Source: a virus
Direction: 5' to 3' (one strand)
DNA length: 39,711 nucleotides
Virus record (IMG/VR): IMGVR_UViG_3300044637_000142
Coordinates: 1-39,711 of that record
Position numbers and translations under genes: made by a program
Shown: piece after piece, positions 1 to 7,960 of the stretch
Position numbering within the stretch: the stretch's first letter is position 1
How the letters are laid out: every line of letters begins with the position of its first letter
Notes under the pieces: model-generated
What the model was told of the DNA's origin: nothing
The model's input: only the letters and a program-made list of their open reading frames with translations
The model's database searches: none

Positions 1-237
1 TCTAACTGCAGCTCGACCCGGGGTTTCACGGAAGATTCGAAGAGTATCCGTCGCGACGAGTGCGGCAGTTAGAGTGATCTGCGGGGTCGGGGAAGTGCTG
101 AGGGTGTAGTGAGTGCCAAGAGTCAGCACCGTACCGTTCTTCTCCACCTTAACGTGAGCGGTCGAGATGTACGGGAACGTGAAATTGAAAGGCCCGGTTC
201 CGGTCTGATTCGTGTACAGGACGTAAGAAAGTGCCAT
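1..237 (-). CDS. Tail fiber protein, N-terminal part (gene cut by contig end)
   Basis: This is the 5' part of the tail fiber gene. It starts at the ATG at 237, preceded by AGGAG six bases upstream. The N-terminus (MALSYVLYTNQTGTGPFNFT) resembles the T7 tail-fiber N-terminal domain that anchors the fiber to the tail. Reading on from base 134 into base 39711 keeps the frame and gives one protein of 686 residues. Bases 8-133 are the duplicated contig overlap. Bases 1-7 do not match the other end and change the last codons, so they are probably an assembly artefact. It follows the large internal virion protein by 13 bases, the same order as T7 genes 16 and 17. Confidence 0.9.
   Translation of the reverse strand, partial: MALSYVLYTNQTGTGPFNFTFPYISTAHVKVEKNGTVLTLGTHYTLSTSPTPQITLTAALVATDTLRIFRETPGRAAVR
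8..133. repeat. Terminal overlap of the assembly, left copy
   Basis: These 126 bases are identical to 39586-39711. They lie inside the tail fiber reading frame and joining them keeps that frame. They therefore mark a circularised assembly rather than a biological terminal repeat. Unique length after joining is about 39,578 bp. Confidence 0.95.
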
Positions 238-250
238 TACTTGCTCCTAA

Positions 251-3200
251 TTAGCGTTGCTTCGACTGCTCTGGAAGGTTCTGTCCAATCCGATCTTCAA
301 CTGCGGAGAGGATTTGACCGATGCCGTAGTATCGGCCCATCGGGATCGACATTCGAAGATTATGCAGATCCTTCTGGCTGTAATCATAGTCCGCGTTCAG
401 CAGAGCCCTAGTCGGCCCCTGCATCGCCTTGTACGCACGGTCAAGAACAGCCCACGCGGGCGTAGCCGTGAGATCCAAGGGGTTTGAGGACAGGCCCGTG
501 TACCGAATCCTGTCTCCGAACGTGCTGCGCCCGAACGCGAAGTTAGAGATCGCGTCAGTAGCTCCGATGAGGATGAAGTTCTCAGTCGGGCCAGATGCGA
601 ACATCGCCGCAGCCGCCTCAGCACTGAAGTTTTCTTCAGCGAACTTCTTCTTCTTCTTGTTGTCACTCATCGCCGCGTAATCAAGACGCTTGCGGGCCTG
701 TTGCGTGATCAGTGCCATAACGCCCGTCAGGAGGTATTCCTTAGCGACGATCGCGTCCCCACGCTGCGCCGAAGTCTTCAGGAAAGCATCGATGCCCTTC
801 AGGTTGAACGTCCTGAACTGCACCATCAGCTTGCCGACCGGAGTAAAGAAGAACTTGTGGAAGTCGCCGCGGGCCGGGGGATCCTGAATCGTCGCGATCG
901 TGCCACGCTCGACGAACGTCAGCAGGGCGCGGAAGGCGTCCGTATCCCACTTCTCTTCGTTCAGGGCGATCACGCGCCCCCGGGAGTCCACCTCAGCGAA
1001 CTCCTTCATGGAGGCGACGACCCGCTTGTACTGCTCCATTGAGATGCCCCACTGCTTAATCAGCGTCTCAGCGAAGTCCGAATCGCCCGCAGTACCGATC
1101 CTGTGGATCCTTTGAATCAGCGACATCGCCGTCAGGTGCTGCGTAGCAGACGTAATCGGGGCAAGGCCCGTCAAGTCGGCGAAGGCAAAGACGGCGGCGT
1201 CCAGATTAGCGTCGAGCTTCGACAGCTTCTTAGCCATCTTCTGATACCACCCAATCCGGACGCTCGGGGGGTACTGGTTCAGGGCGTCGTCAATACGGCC
1301 CGTAGTCCGCCGGATACGGTCAGAGGCAAGGCCGAACGTCTGCTCTAGAAGCTCCGTGACCTCGTTGATCGGCTCACCCCGTCGAGCGGACTCCACGAGC
1401 TCCTTGACGACCGGGAGCTGCGTCCAGACCGCACGGAAGCCCGCCCGAGCGACAGTCCTCGAAAGCTCGTTGATCTGCGCGAGGGCGAAGTACGCGCCGT
1501 TCTGAAGATACGAGATCTTCATCAGGCGGCGGGCGTTCTCCGAGAACAGGATGCTCAGGGTGTTGTCGTTCGAGAAGTTCGCCGGATCAGGCTCACTCCG
1601 CATGTTCGCCCGAAGCTCCCTGAGGGAGTTAATCTCGGACTCCAGATCGTCCGCAGTCATCGTCTTCCGGTTCTTCTCCCGGACGTATTCGACGATGTCC
1701 TCCCACCGATTGATCTTCTCAGCGACGTCCTCCCCATCGCGGGCGGCGACTTCAGCCTTAAAGCGGGCAACTAGCCGCGTCTCACCGATCGCACCCGCAA
1801 CAGAGCGCGTGTACGAGCCGAGGGCAGTCGGGATGTCCGTCTCAACGAACGACGACAAGGACGCCCGCGACCCGTCCGTGAGCTCCACGAGGGGATCTGC
1901 GCGGAACCGATACCGAGCCCGGGGGGTCAGAACCGCTCCCTTAGGATCCCGCGGCTTCTCCATTCCGCCGAGGACTTCGAGGACTTCCTCGTCCAGATTG
2001 AACACGGACGCCTTGCGCTCCCCACGGGAGAGCTTGACAAGCCGCTCAGCGAGGAGCTCTGCGAGAGCGTCCGACTGCTTCTCGTCAAGATCCGTCTTGT
2101 CAAGAGCATTCAGGAGGACGCGCTTAAGCTCCTTCTGGCCGTACTTCAGAGCGAACGCATCGATCGCATCCCAACGGTACAGGCGGGGGAAGTAAGTAGC
2201 TTCCGAAGCCAAGTTCTCGAAACCCGCGACCTTAGCCTTCTTAGCCAAGTCGGCGATCATCTTGAACTCGCGGCGGGCAGCATCAGCAGCCGCGACGACG
2301 TTCTTGTCCGCGTGGGTTCCGGGGTTGTGGATCTCTTCGTACACGAGGCGGTTGAACTCCGCCTTCTTGTTGTGCCGGAACATGTTCTTCGCACGTTCCG
2401 TAGGCCCGATGTCCTTGTACGACTTACCGCCGGAGACGTATTCGTTGAAGTTCCGGTTGAACGACCGAAGGAACCGAGCTTCGCTCACAGCCTTGATACG
2501 GTGGACGATCTCGTTGACCGTCGTAGGCTGAGCGATCAGGTTGCCGAACTTGTCCTTCGGAGCAACGCGGGTGAAGTGCATGTTGTATGCAAGCCACCGA
2601 ATGTCGCCCGCAACGGACTTCATCGCCCGGACACTCTGGTTGAGCAGGGTCGCACCAAGGCCGCTGAAGCCGTCGATGTTCGGGACTTCAGCCCAATCCT
2701 TGCTCGTTCCTGTCGGCTCCGCGTCCACGATCGACAGCGCGTCCTCAGTGCCGAAGCCCGTCCCGGAGCCAGAAGAAGCCCGGAGCAGACTGTTCATAAA
2801 CTCTTGCTCAGCGGCTTGCTTCGCCCGGACTTCGTTCACGAGCACCTTCTCAAAGATGCTTGCGATCCGGCGGTTCGGCTTTCGGCCCATGAGCAGCCGA
2901 GGATCGTTCATGCCGTCATACGTCTTCGCGAGGAACAGGCGCACCTTCTCAAAGACGGGGATCACGCTCTCCGGGATGTCATCCTTCTCCCCGGTCAGCA
3001 TCCACCGGAAGAAACCGTTAGCGAACTTACGCTCGTCGCCCGCAGACCACTTCGTCGTGCGGACGAGACGTCGCGGGCCACCCTCAGTCGTCTCACGGAC
3101 GAATGCACCCGCAGTAACACCTCCCGGGCCACGCTCAGCTTCACGGAAGATCCGAGCGGAGCGGCCAAGCCACTCGTCAATGACGCGGACTTCGTTGTCC

Positions 3201-4372
3201 GTCAGACCACCGCGGGCAGTCTCAGGGAGATCCGCGTTGAACAGACGGCGGCGGATGATCGCAGTGATGCCGCGGAGGGGGACTTCAGGATTCGGGGTGT
3301 CGTTGTAGAACGACCGCAGGATCGCTCGGCCATCCTCAAGGAACTCGACGACACCCATCTCCATGCCGTTAGCGACGATCGTTTGGGAGGACTTCACCCC
3401 ACGAACCTTTCGACCACCAACGGCAAGGTTCGTCTTGGACAAGTCAATCCCGAGGGCGTCACCGAGTGCGATCACAGCACCCGCGTCCTCCGTCCTGATA
3501 TTCGTCGCATCCGCAAGCCGCTGAACGAGGTCGTCCGCGTTGAAGCGGGGAGGGAGCTGATACCCGCGCTGAAGGAGATCCTTTTCAAGCTTCCGGCCCG
3601 CCTTCGTGAGCTCAGCGGCGAGAACGGAACGTCCCGCGAGGGCATTAAAGCTGCCGCCGAGGATGCTGCCGAAGATCGCTGCACTACGGAAGTCGTGCGC
3701 TTCCACGGTTGGATCCACGATAGAGTCGATCGTCGTGTAGGCGAGAGCTTCCGCCATGCCGACCGTGCTGCCACGGGCGAACAGGCCGATTCGGGAGGCC
3801 GTAGCAGCAAGCTCAGCAGCCGCAGCAGCCCGCTGTCCGGCCTTAGCGACCCGGAAGGCGTCCATAGTCTGCTTACTCGTCCGGAAGCCTCTATAGCCCG
3901 TCCCGACGAGCGCGGGGGCCGTCGCGGGGAACGTCAGAGCACCGAGAGTCGCGCCTTCGAACAGGTTGATTCCGAGCACGGCTCCCACCCCGACCGCACC
4001 CGCATCGCCAACCCGCTGCATCATCCGCATCTTTTCGTCGATCGTCGCCTTCTGGAACAGGGCATCGGTCAACGAGTTGGACGACAGGATGTCGTCGTGA
4101 TACTCAAACGGGGTCGCAGACAGGATCTGGTCAAGCTCCGTCGCGTTCTTCTCCTGCCACCCGTAGTCAGCCCGCCCGAGCCCTTCAATTCGGCTCCCTA
4201 GCCACCGACCGATGTCTGAAGACAGCGTCGTATCGGCGACAGACTCCCACAGACCGGGACGGTTCTTCTCATATAGATACTGAGAGACGTCCTGCTCGTA
4301 CTTGCCGGGGCCGAACTCCGAGATATTCGGCTTCGGCCACTGCCCAGTTGGGGGTGACTTTTCTTCAGCCAT
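251..4372 (-). CDS. Internal virion protein D (T7 gp16-like), 1373 aa
   Basis: This is the largest gene of the window and lies where T7 gene 16 lies, between internal virion protein C and the tail fiber. Size and position mark it as the large internal core protein that is ejected into the host and helps form the channel for DNA entry. T7 gp16 carries a lytic transglycosylase domain at its N-terminus. I see no such domain in the first 200 residues here; residues about 120-165 are instead hydrophobic and rich in Gly and Ala. The start ATG overlaps the stop of the upstream gene (TAATG) and has GGGAG eight bases upstream. Family assignment rests on size and synteny rather than a catalytic motif. 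Confidence 0.85.
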   Translation of the reverse strand: MAEEKSPPTGQWPKPNISEFGPGKYEQDVSQYLYEKNRPGLWESVADTTLSSDIGRWLGSRIEGLGRADYGWQEKNATELDQILSATPFEYHDDILSSNSLTDALFQKATIDEKMRMMQRVGDAGAVGVGAVLGINLFEGATLGALTFPATAPALVGTGYRGFRTSKQTMDAFRVAKAGQRAAAAAELAATASRIGLFARGSTVGMAEALAYTTIDSIVDPTVEAHDFRSAAIFGSILGGSFNALAGRSVLAAELTKAGRKLEKDLLQRGYQLPPRFNADDLVQRLADATNIRTEDAGAVIALGDALGIDLSKTNLAVGGRKVRGVKSSQTIVANGMEMGVVEFLEDGRAILRSFYNDTPNPEVPLRGITAIIRRRLFNADLPETARGGLTDNEVRVIDEWLGRSARIFREAERGPGGVTAGAFVRETTEGGPRRLVRTTKWSAGDERKFANGFFRWMLTGEKDDIPESVIPVFEKVRLFLAKTYDGMNDPRLLMGRKPNRRIASIFEKVLVNEVRAKQAAEQEFMNSLLRASSGSGTGFGTEDALSIVDAEPTGTSKDWAEVPNIDGFSGLGATLLNQSVRAMKSVAGDIRWLAYNMHFTRVAPKDKFGNLIAQPTTVNEIVHRIKAVSEARFLRSFNRNFNEYVSGGKSYKDIGPTERAKNMFRHNKKAEFNRLVYEEIHNPGTHADKNVVAAADAARREFKMIADLAKKAKVAGFENLASEATYFPRLYRWDAIDAFALKYGQKELKRVLLNALDKTDLDEKQSDALAELLAERLVKLSRGERKASVFNLDEEVLEVLGGMEKPRDPKGAVLTPRARYRFRADPLVELTDGSRASLSSFVETDIPTALGSYTRSVAGAIGETRLVARFKAEVAARDGEDVAEKINRWEDIVEYVREKNRKTMTADDLESEINSLRELRANMRSEPDPANFSNDNTLSILFSENARRLMKISYLQNGAYFALAQINELSRTVARAGFRAVWTQLPVVKELVESARRGEPINEVTELLEQTFGLASDRIRRTTGRIDDALNQYPPSVRIGWYQKMAKKLSKLDANLDAAVFAFADLTGLAPITSATQHLTAMSLIQRIHRIGTAGDSDFAETLIKQWGISMEQYKRVVASMKEFAEVDSRGRVIALNEEKWDTDAFRALLTFVERGTIATIQDPPARGDFHKFFFTPVGKLMVQFRTFNLKGIDAFLKTSAQRGDAIVAKEYLLTGVMALITQQARKRLDYAAMSDNKKKKKFAEENFSAEAAAAMFASGPTENFILIGATDAISNFAFGRSTFGDRIRYTGLSSNPLDLTATPAWAVLDRAYKAMQGPTRALLNADYDYSQKDLHNLRMSIPMGRYYGIGQILSAVEDRIGQNLPEQSKQR

Positions 4373-6783
4373 TACGGGTTCTCCCGATTGTACCGATCAA
4401 TTTCAGTTTGATACTTCTGTTCGTAGGCTTCGTAGTCGAAGCTCTTCAGGAACTCCGCACTGTAGCCGCGACGAACGTAGCGAGACTTGCTCTCTTCAGT
4501 GACGAACTTGCTGAGCTGATCGATCGTGTAGGAGAAGTTGACCCCAATACCAAGATCCTCCCCGCCGTAGCGGAGATCAAGGGAGTTTCCCCCACGCTTA
4601 TAGATCAGGTCGAAGATCACGTTATCCCGACTAGATGATCGGGGTGCAAACGTGATGTCACCGGGCTCAATCAAGGGCAGATCCTTACCCGCCTTGTTGA
4701 GCTCCCGAATCCGACTATTGATGATTTCGATTGCTGCGTTACGAGCTGCGCCCCATGCCTCGGGAGTCCGCGACAGCGCGGTGTTAGTCCGGGGGGCCAT
4801 GATCACCGTACCCTCAAACACGAGCGAGTTGTCGGCGACGTACTTCTTCGCTTGGCTGATCGACTCTCCCATGCCCATGCCGCTCAGCTGATTTGCGTAA
4901 GAAACGTCACGGATCGCCTGTTCGACCGTACCAATGCCAGTAGCGTCATCTTCGACCATGTTGCCGAACCACGCGCCCTCATTGTTCCACTCAGAGACGG
5001 CAGTCAGAATCTCCTCACGAGACGGCTCCTGAAGCTTGAACGCCTTTCCGGAACCGGACGTCAGCTGATTCGCACGACGAACGGCGTCAGTAAGGCCAGT
5101 GCCGGAACGGCGAAGAGTCGTCACGACTTCGAGGAACTGCCGTTCCCCTTCAGGAAGACCAAGCATCTCCACCTCGTTGGAAGCGGACGCAACCTCGTAC
5201 ATGTCAATCGCAGTCATCACTTCGCGGGGGATCTGAGTAGCGTCAGCGTTCGGCTGATTCCACGCCGACACCGCAGTACGCATCATCGGGGTAACCGAAG
5301 GCAGATACTTCGCGTCAAGAGCTCGGGCGACATTCATCAGCGAGACAAGCCCATCTCGCGTAGGAACTCCTGTATTGGGGTCACGAGGAATGCTCTGATA
5401 CGCCGTTTCAATAGCCACACGGCGCACCTCATCCTTGCTAATCGTTCGTGGAGCATCGCCTTCCTTGAGTCCGTAGGCTCGGGCCATCAGCTTGATCTGG
5501 TTCTCGCCATCAGCGACGATTGAGTCAATATTCGTGCTCTGAGACAGAACGACGAGTGAGCTGACGTTGCCGGAGGCTGCGGCAAACTTCTGTCCGACAA
5601 TCTCGCCGAGCTGCGTAGCCATGCCGTTAACGACATCCGCAGCCTTCTCACGGATGACTTCGGACTTCATCTCCTCGTAAGAGCCGCGCAGCTTCTCGTA
5701 GAGGGCCGCGCTAACACCCATACGACGGACGTCGCCTTCAATCTCTTCCCACGCGGGGAAGCCCTTACCCTCCAGAATGTCCACCCCGCGCAGGCTTCGG
5801 ATGCGCTCGGGAGTGAAGTACTGGCCGAGATACTGGCGGAATTCGCCTTGCTTCTCAATCGTCATCCGACCACGAGCACTGTCGAACTCAGTCGTCTTCG
5901 CAGCCTCAGCCGCCTTGTACCGCGTCGTCTTGTGCAGCGGGCCACCCGGGGTCTTGATCTTCTCCGCGACCTGACGGATTCGAGGGTCATCGCCGTATTC
6001 GAGGCGGAGGCCGATGATCGTCTCGACCGCCATCTCATTAGCCATCTCCCCGCCGATCGTCTGGGCGACTTCGTCGATTCGGCTCTGGAGGTTCTTAGCC
6101 GTATCGGTGATGAACTTGTCATTGGACGCCCCGAGCACGGGAAGGCTCTGAACGTCCCGCATCATGTCGCTGACATCCGACGAGATGCCGACAGCAAGGC
6201 CGTCAACCATCTTCTTGCGGTGAAGACGTCCGACTTCGACGACATGCCCCTTGGACATCCGAGTGACGTCCGAGTCGATCTCCTCCAAGAACGTGTTAAC
6301 CCAGATCGGATTCTGGATGCCCGCAGCAGCTGCCTCTCTGATCCGCTGATTAGCGAACGTGTCGAAGTTGCCGACGCTGTCCATGAACACCGGGTTACGC
6401 GCCGCTTCAGCCTCGTAGTCAGCCTGAAGCTTCGAGGAGAACGACCGCGCCGACATGATCGCATCAGCCTGAGCCGCCCCGTAAGCTTCCCACGGGTTAG
6501 CTGCGGGGTCGATCTTGCCCTGCTCCACGAGCTTTCGGAAGCCCTGTCGGCTCTCCATGACCTTCGCTTGGCCGATCTTGACGTTCTCGACGTTCTGCTT
6601 CTCGACCTGACGTCCGACAAAGGACGCGAGAGTCGTGCTGAAGTTCATAAAGGCGGGGCCGATGTCTTCGAGCCCCTGCCCGAGCTGCACTTGCACAGGC
6701 GTCGGCGCAGCGACGAAAGGCTGCGTAAACGTCGAGGTTGGGGACAGCTGAGGGTTGTAGAAAGGCTGAGGAAGGCTAGTCAT
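4372..6783 (-). CDS. Internal virion protein C (T7 gp15-like), 803 aa
   Basis: This gene sits between the gp14-like and gp16-like genes and has about the length of T7 gp15 (747 aa), the middle component of the ejected internal core. The N-terminus is rich in Pro, Thr and Gln, followed by long helical, charged stretches. No enzymatic motif was recognised. The start has the context GGATAAACACCA-ATG, a ribosome-binding sequence shared with the scaffold gene and the small basic protein at 34977. The stop overlaps the next start (TAATG), so translation is probably coupled to the gp16-like gene. Confidence 0.85.
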   Translation of the reverse strand: MTSLPQPFYNPQLSPTSTFTQPFVAAPTPVQVQLGQGLEDIGPAFMNFSTTLASFVGRQVEKQNVENVKIGQAKVMESRQGFRKLVEQGKIDPAANPWEAYGAAQADAIMSARSFSSKLQADYEAEAARNPVFMDSVGNFDTFANQRIREAAAAGIQNPIWVNTFLEEIDSDVTRMSKGHVVEVGRLHRKKMVDGLAVGISSDVSDMMRDVQSLPVLGASNDKFITDTAKNLQSRIDEVAQTIGGEMANEMAVETIIGLRLEYGDDPRIRQVAEKIKTPGGPLHKTTRYKAAEAAKTTEFDSARGRMTIEKQGEFRQYLGQYFTPERIRSLRGVDILEGKGFPAWEEIEGDVRRMGVSAALYEKLRGSYEEMKSEVIREKAADVVNGMATQLGEIVGQKFAAASGNVSSLVVLSQSTNIDSIVADGENQIKLMARAYGLKEGDAPRTISKDEVRRVAIETAYQSIPRDPNTGVPTRDGLVSLMNVARALDAKYLPSVTPMMRTAVSAWNQPNADATQIPREVMTAIDMYEVASASNEVEMLGLPEGERQFLEVVTTLRRSGTGLTDAVRRANQLTSGSGKAFKLQEPSREEILTAVSEWNNEGAWFGNMVEDDATGIGTVEQAIRDVSYANQLSGMGMGESISQAKKYVADNSLVFEGTVIMAPRTNTALSRTPEAWGAARNAAIEIINSRIRELNKAGKDLPLIEPGDITFAPRSSSRDNVIFDLIYKRGGNSLDLRYGGEDLGIGVNFSYTIDQLSKFVTEESKSRYVRRGYSAEFLKSFDYEAYEQKYQTEIDRYNRENP

Positions 6784-6789
6784 TGGTGT

Positions 6790-7485
6790 TTATCCGCCGG
6801 GGAGAAGCGATTGTGCGTAGCCGCCCGCGCTGAGCTGATACTGACCACCGGGAACCATCGACACAGCGTTGTATTCGGCAGGACTCATCTTGCCGCCGCC
6901 GAAGCTACCGGGCGGGCCTTGGAGCGACTGCAAGGACGACGCAACGCTGATCGCCGTAGTAGCACCGTTCAGGATCGCCGGGATCGGGCTCGGCATCATC
7001 ACAGGCGGCAGCGGCTGCGGGACACCCTGATTGATGACGCTCTGACCGCGGTTGCGGATCGCCTGAGCTTCGACGAGAGTCTGGCGGTAACGAGCATCAA
7101 GCTCGTCCAGACGGGACACAGCAAAGTTGGAGAAGTCAACCTCGAACTCGCGGATCGCCTGATCGACCGTGCGCCCCTCGACACCCGCGGCTGCGTAAGA
7201 CGTCTCCATGACGGCTGCGGCCTTCAGGGCATCGTTAGCGACGTTGTTGACTTGCATCATCATCGCCTTGCGCTGCTCACCGAGGTTGTCGTACAGCTGA
7301 TCGGTCTGGAGTCCGACGTCTCGACGGACTTCCTGCACCGTCTGGGCGAACCGCTCGTTGTTGCCCTTAGCAAGCTTGTTGTTGTAATCCGCTTGCTGAC
7401 GAGCGGCAGAGTTCTGACTCGCAATGGATGAGGCCGTAGATGCGGCCCCGACGACCGCGGCGGTGATTGAAACTGGTTCACACAT
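6790..7485 (-). CDS. Internal virion protein B (T7 gp14-like), 231 aa
   Basis: The chosen start gives MCEPVSITAAVVGAASTASS, an N-terminus typical of T7 gp14-like core proteins: a Cys near the start and a small-residue hydrophobic segment. In T7 this protein inserts in the outer membrane during DNA ejection. The middle part is helical and charged (about residues 35-140). The C-terminus is rich in Gly, Pro and Ser. The start overlaps the end of the previous gene by 8 bases. An upstream in-frame start is possible but would add a poorly conserved-looking leader. Confidence 0.85.
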   Translation of the reverse strand: MCEPVSITAAVVGAASTASSIASQNSAARQQADYNNKLAKGNNERFAQTVQEVRRDVGLQTDQLYDNLGEQRKAMMMQVNNVANDALKAAAVMETSYAAAGVEGRTVDQAIREFEVDFSNFAVSRLDELDARYRQTLVEAQAIRNRGQSVINQGVPQPLPPVMMPSPIPAILNGATTAISVASSLQSLQGPPGSFGGGKMSPAEYNAVSMVPGGQYQLSAGGYAQSLLPGG

Positions 7486-7960
7486 GGTGGATGATCTTTG
7501 CGAATTCGATGACGGGCTCACCGTGAGATTCGGTTTGCCTTAGGAATGTGAAGCCGAGCCATCGGATCCACTTGATGTGCTCCTCGTTGTCCTTGTGGAC
7601 GCTGTTGCACAGCATGTCGAATCCGACACTCATACGATTAAGCCAGTACCGCGACTCCTTCAGGAACGTCCATCGATGAGCAATCAGCTCATCCGTTCCG
7701 AGTAGCCAGATACTGCCGATTGAGAGGTTGTCTAGGGTGAACGGAGCTACCCCGAACATCGCCGCCGGAGTGCCGTCCGGCAAGCAAATCGTCATGCACT
7801 CTTTGCTGTAGACGTACCCACGAATCATCGACTCCAACGGCTCAAGCCCCGCTGCCCGGACATCCTTAAGGTCAGCCTTTCGGAGACGCTTAGCGATGTA
7901 ATGGCAATCGGGGATTATTGGGGTTCTCGTGTGCAGCTTAGATGCGGCGGGCGCGTTCAT
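7478..7960 (-). CDS. Internal virion protein A / GNAT-like protein (T7 gp13 position), 160 aa
   Basis: This gene lies between tail tube B and the gp14-like gene, the position of T7 gene 13. The C-terminal half (HKDNEEHIKWIRWLGFTF and neighbours) has the pattern seen in small phage proteins with an acetyltransferase-like fold that occupy this slot. Whether it acetylates anything is unknown. The start MNAPAASKL was chosen because GAGG lies about nine bases upstream. It overlaps the tail tube B gene by 23 bases. A longer in-frame start exists at 7981. Confidence 0.75.
   Translation of the reverse strand: MNAPAASKLHTRTPIIPDCHYIAKRLRKADLKDVRAAGLEPLESMIRGYVYSKECMTICLPDGTPAAMFGVAPFTLDNLSIGSIWLLGTDELIAHRWTFLKESRYWLNRMSVGFDMLCNSVHKDNEEHIKWIRWLGFTFLRQTESHGEPVIEFAKIIHHV

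Noticed and set aside
8-133. Genuine direct terminal repeat of the phage
   Set aside because: It lies inside the tail fiber coding region and the frame continues across it, so it is an overlap of a circular assembly.
2312-4201. Long open frame on the plus strand opposite the gp16-like gene, and many other plus-strand open frames
   Set aside because: GC-rich sequence opens antisense frames easily. They lack ribosome-binding sites, have Arg/Leu/Ser-rich filler composition and lie wholly opposite recognisable genes.
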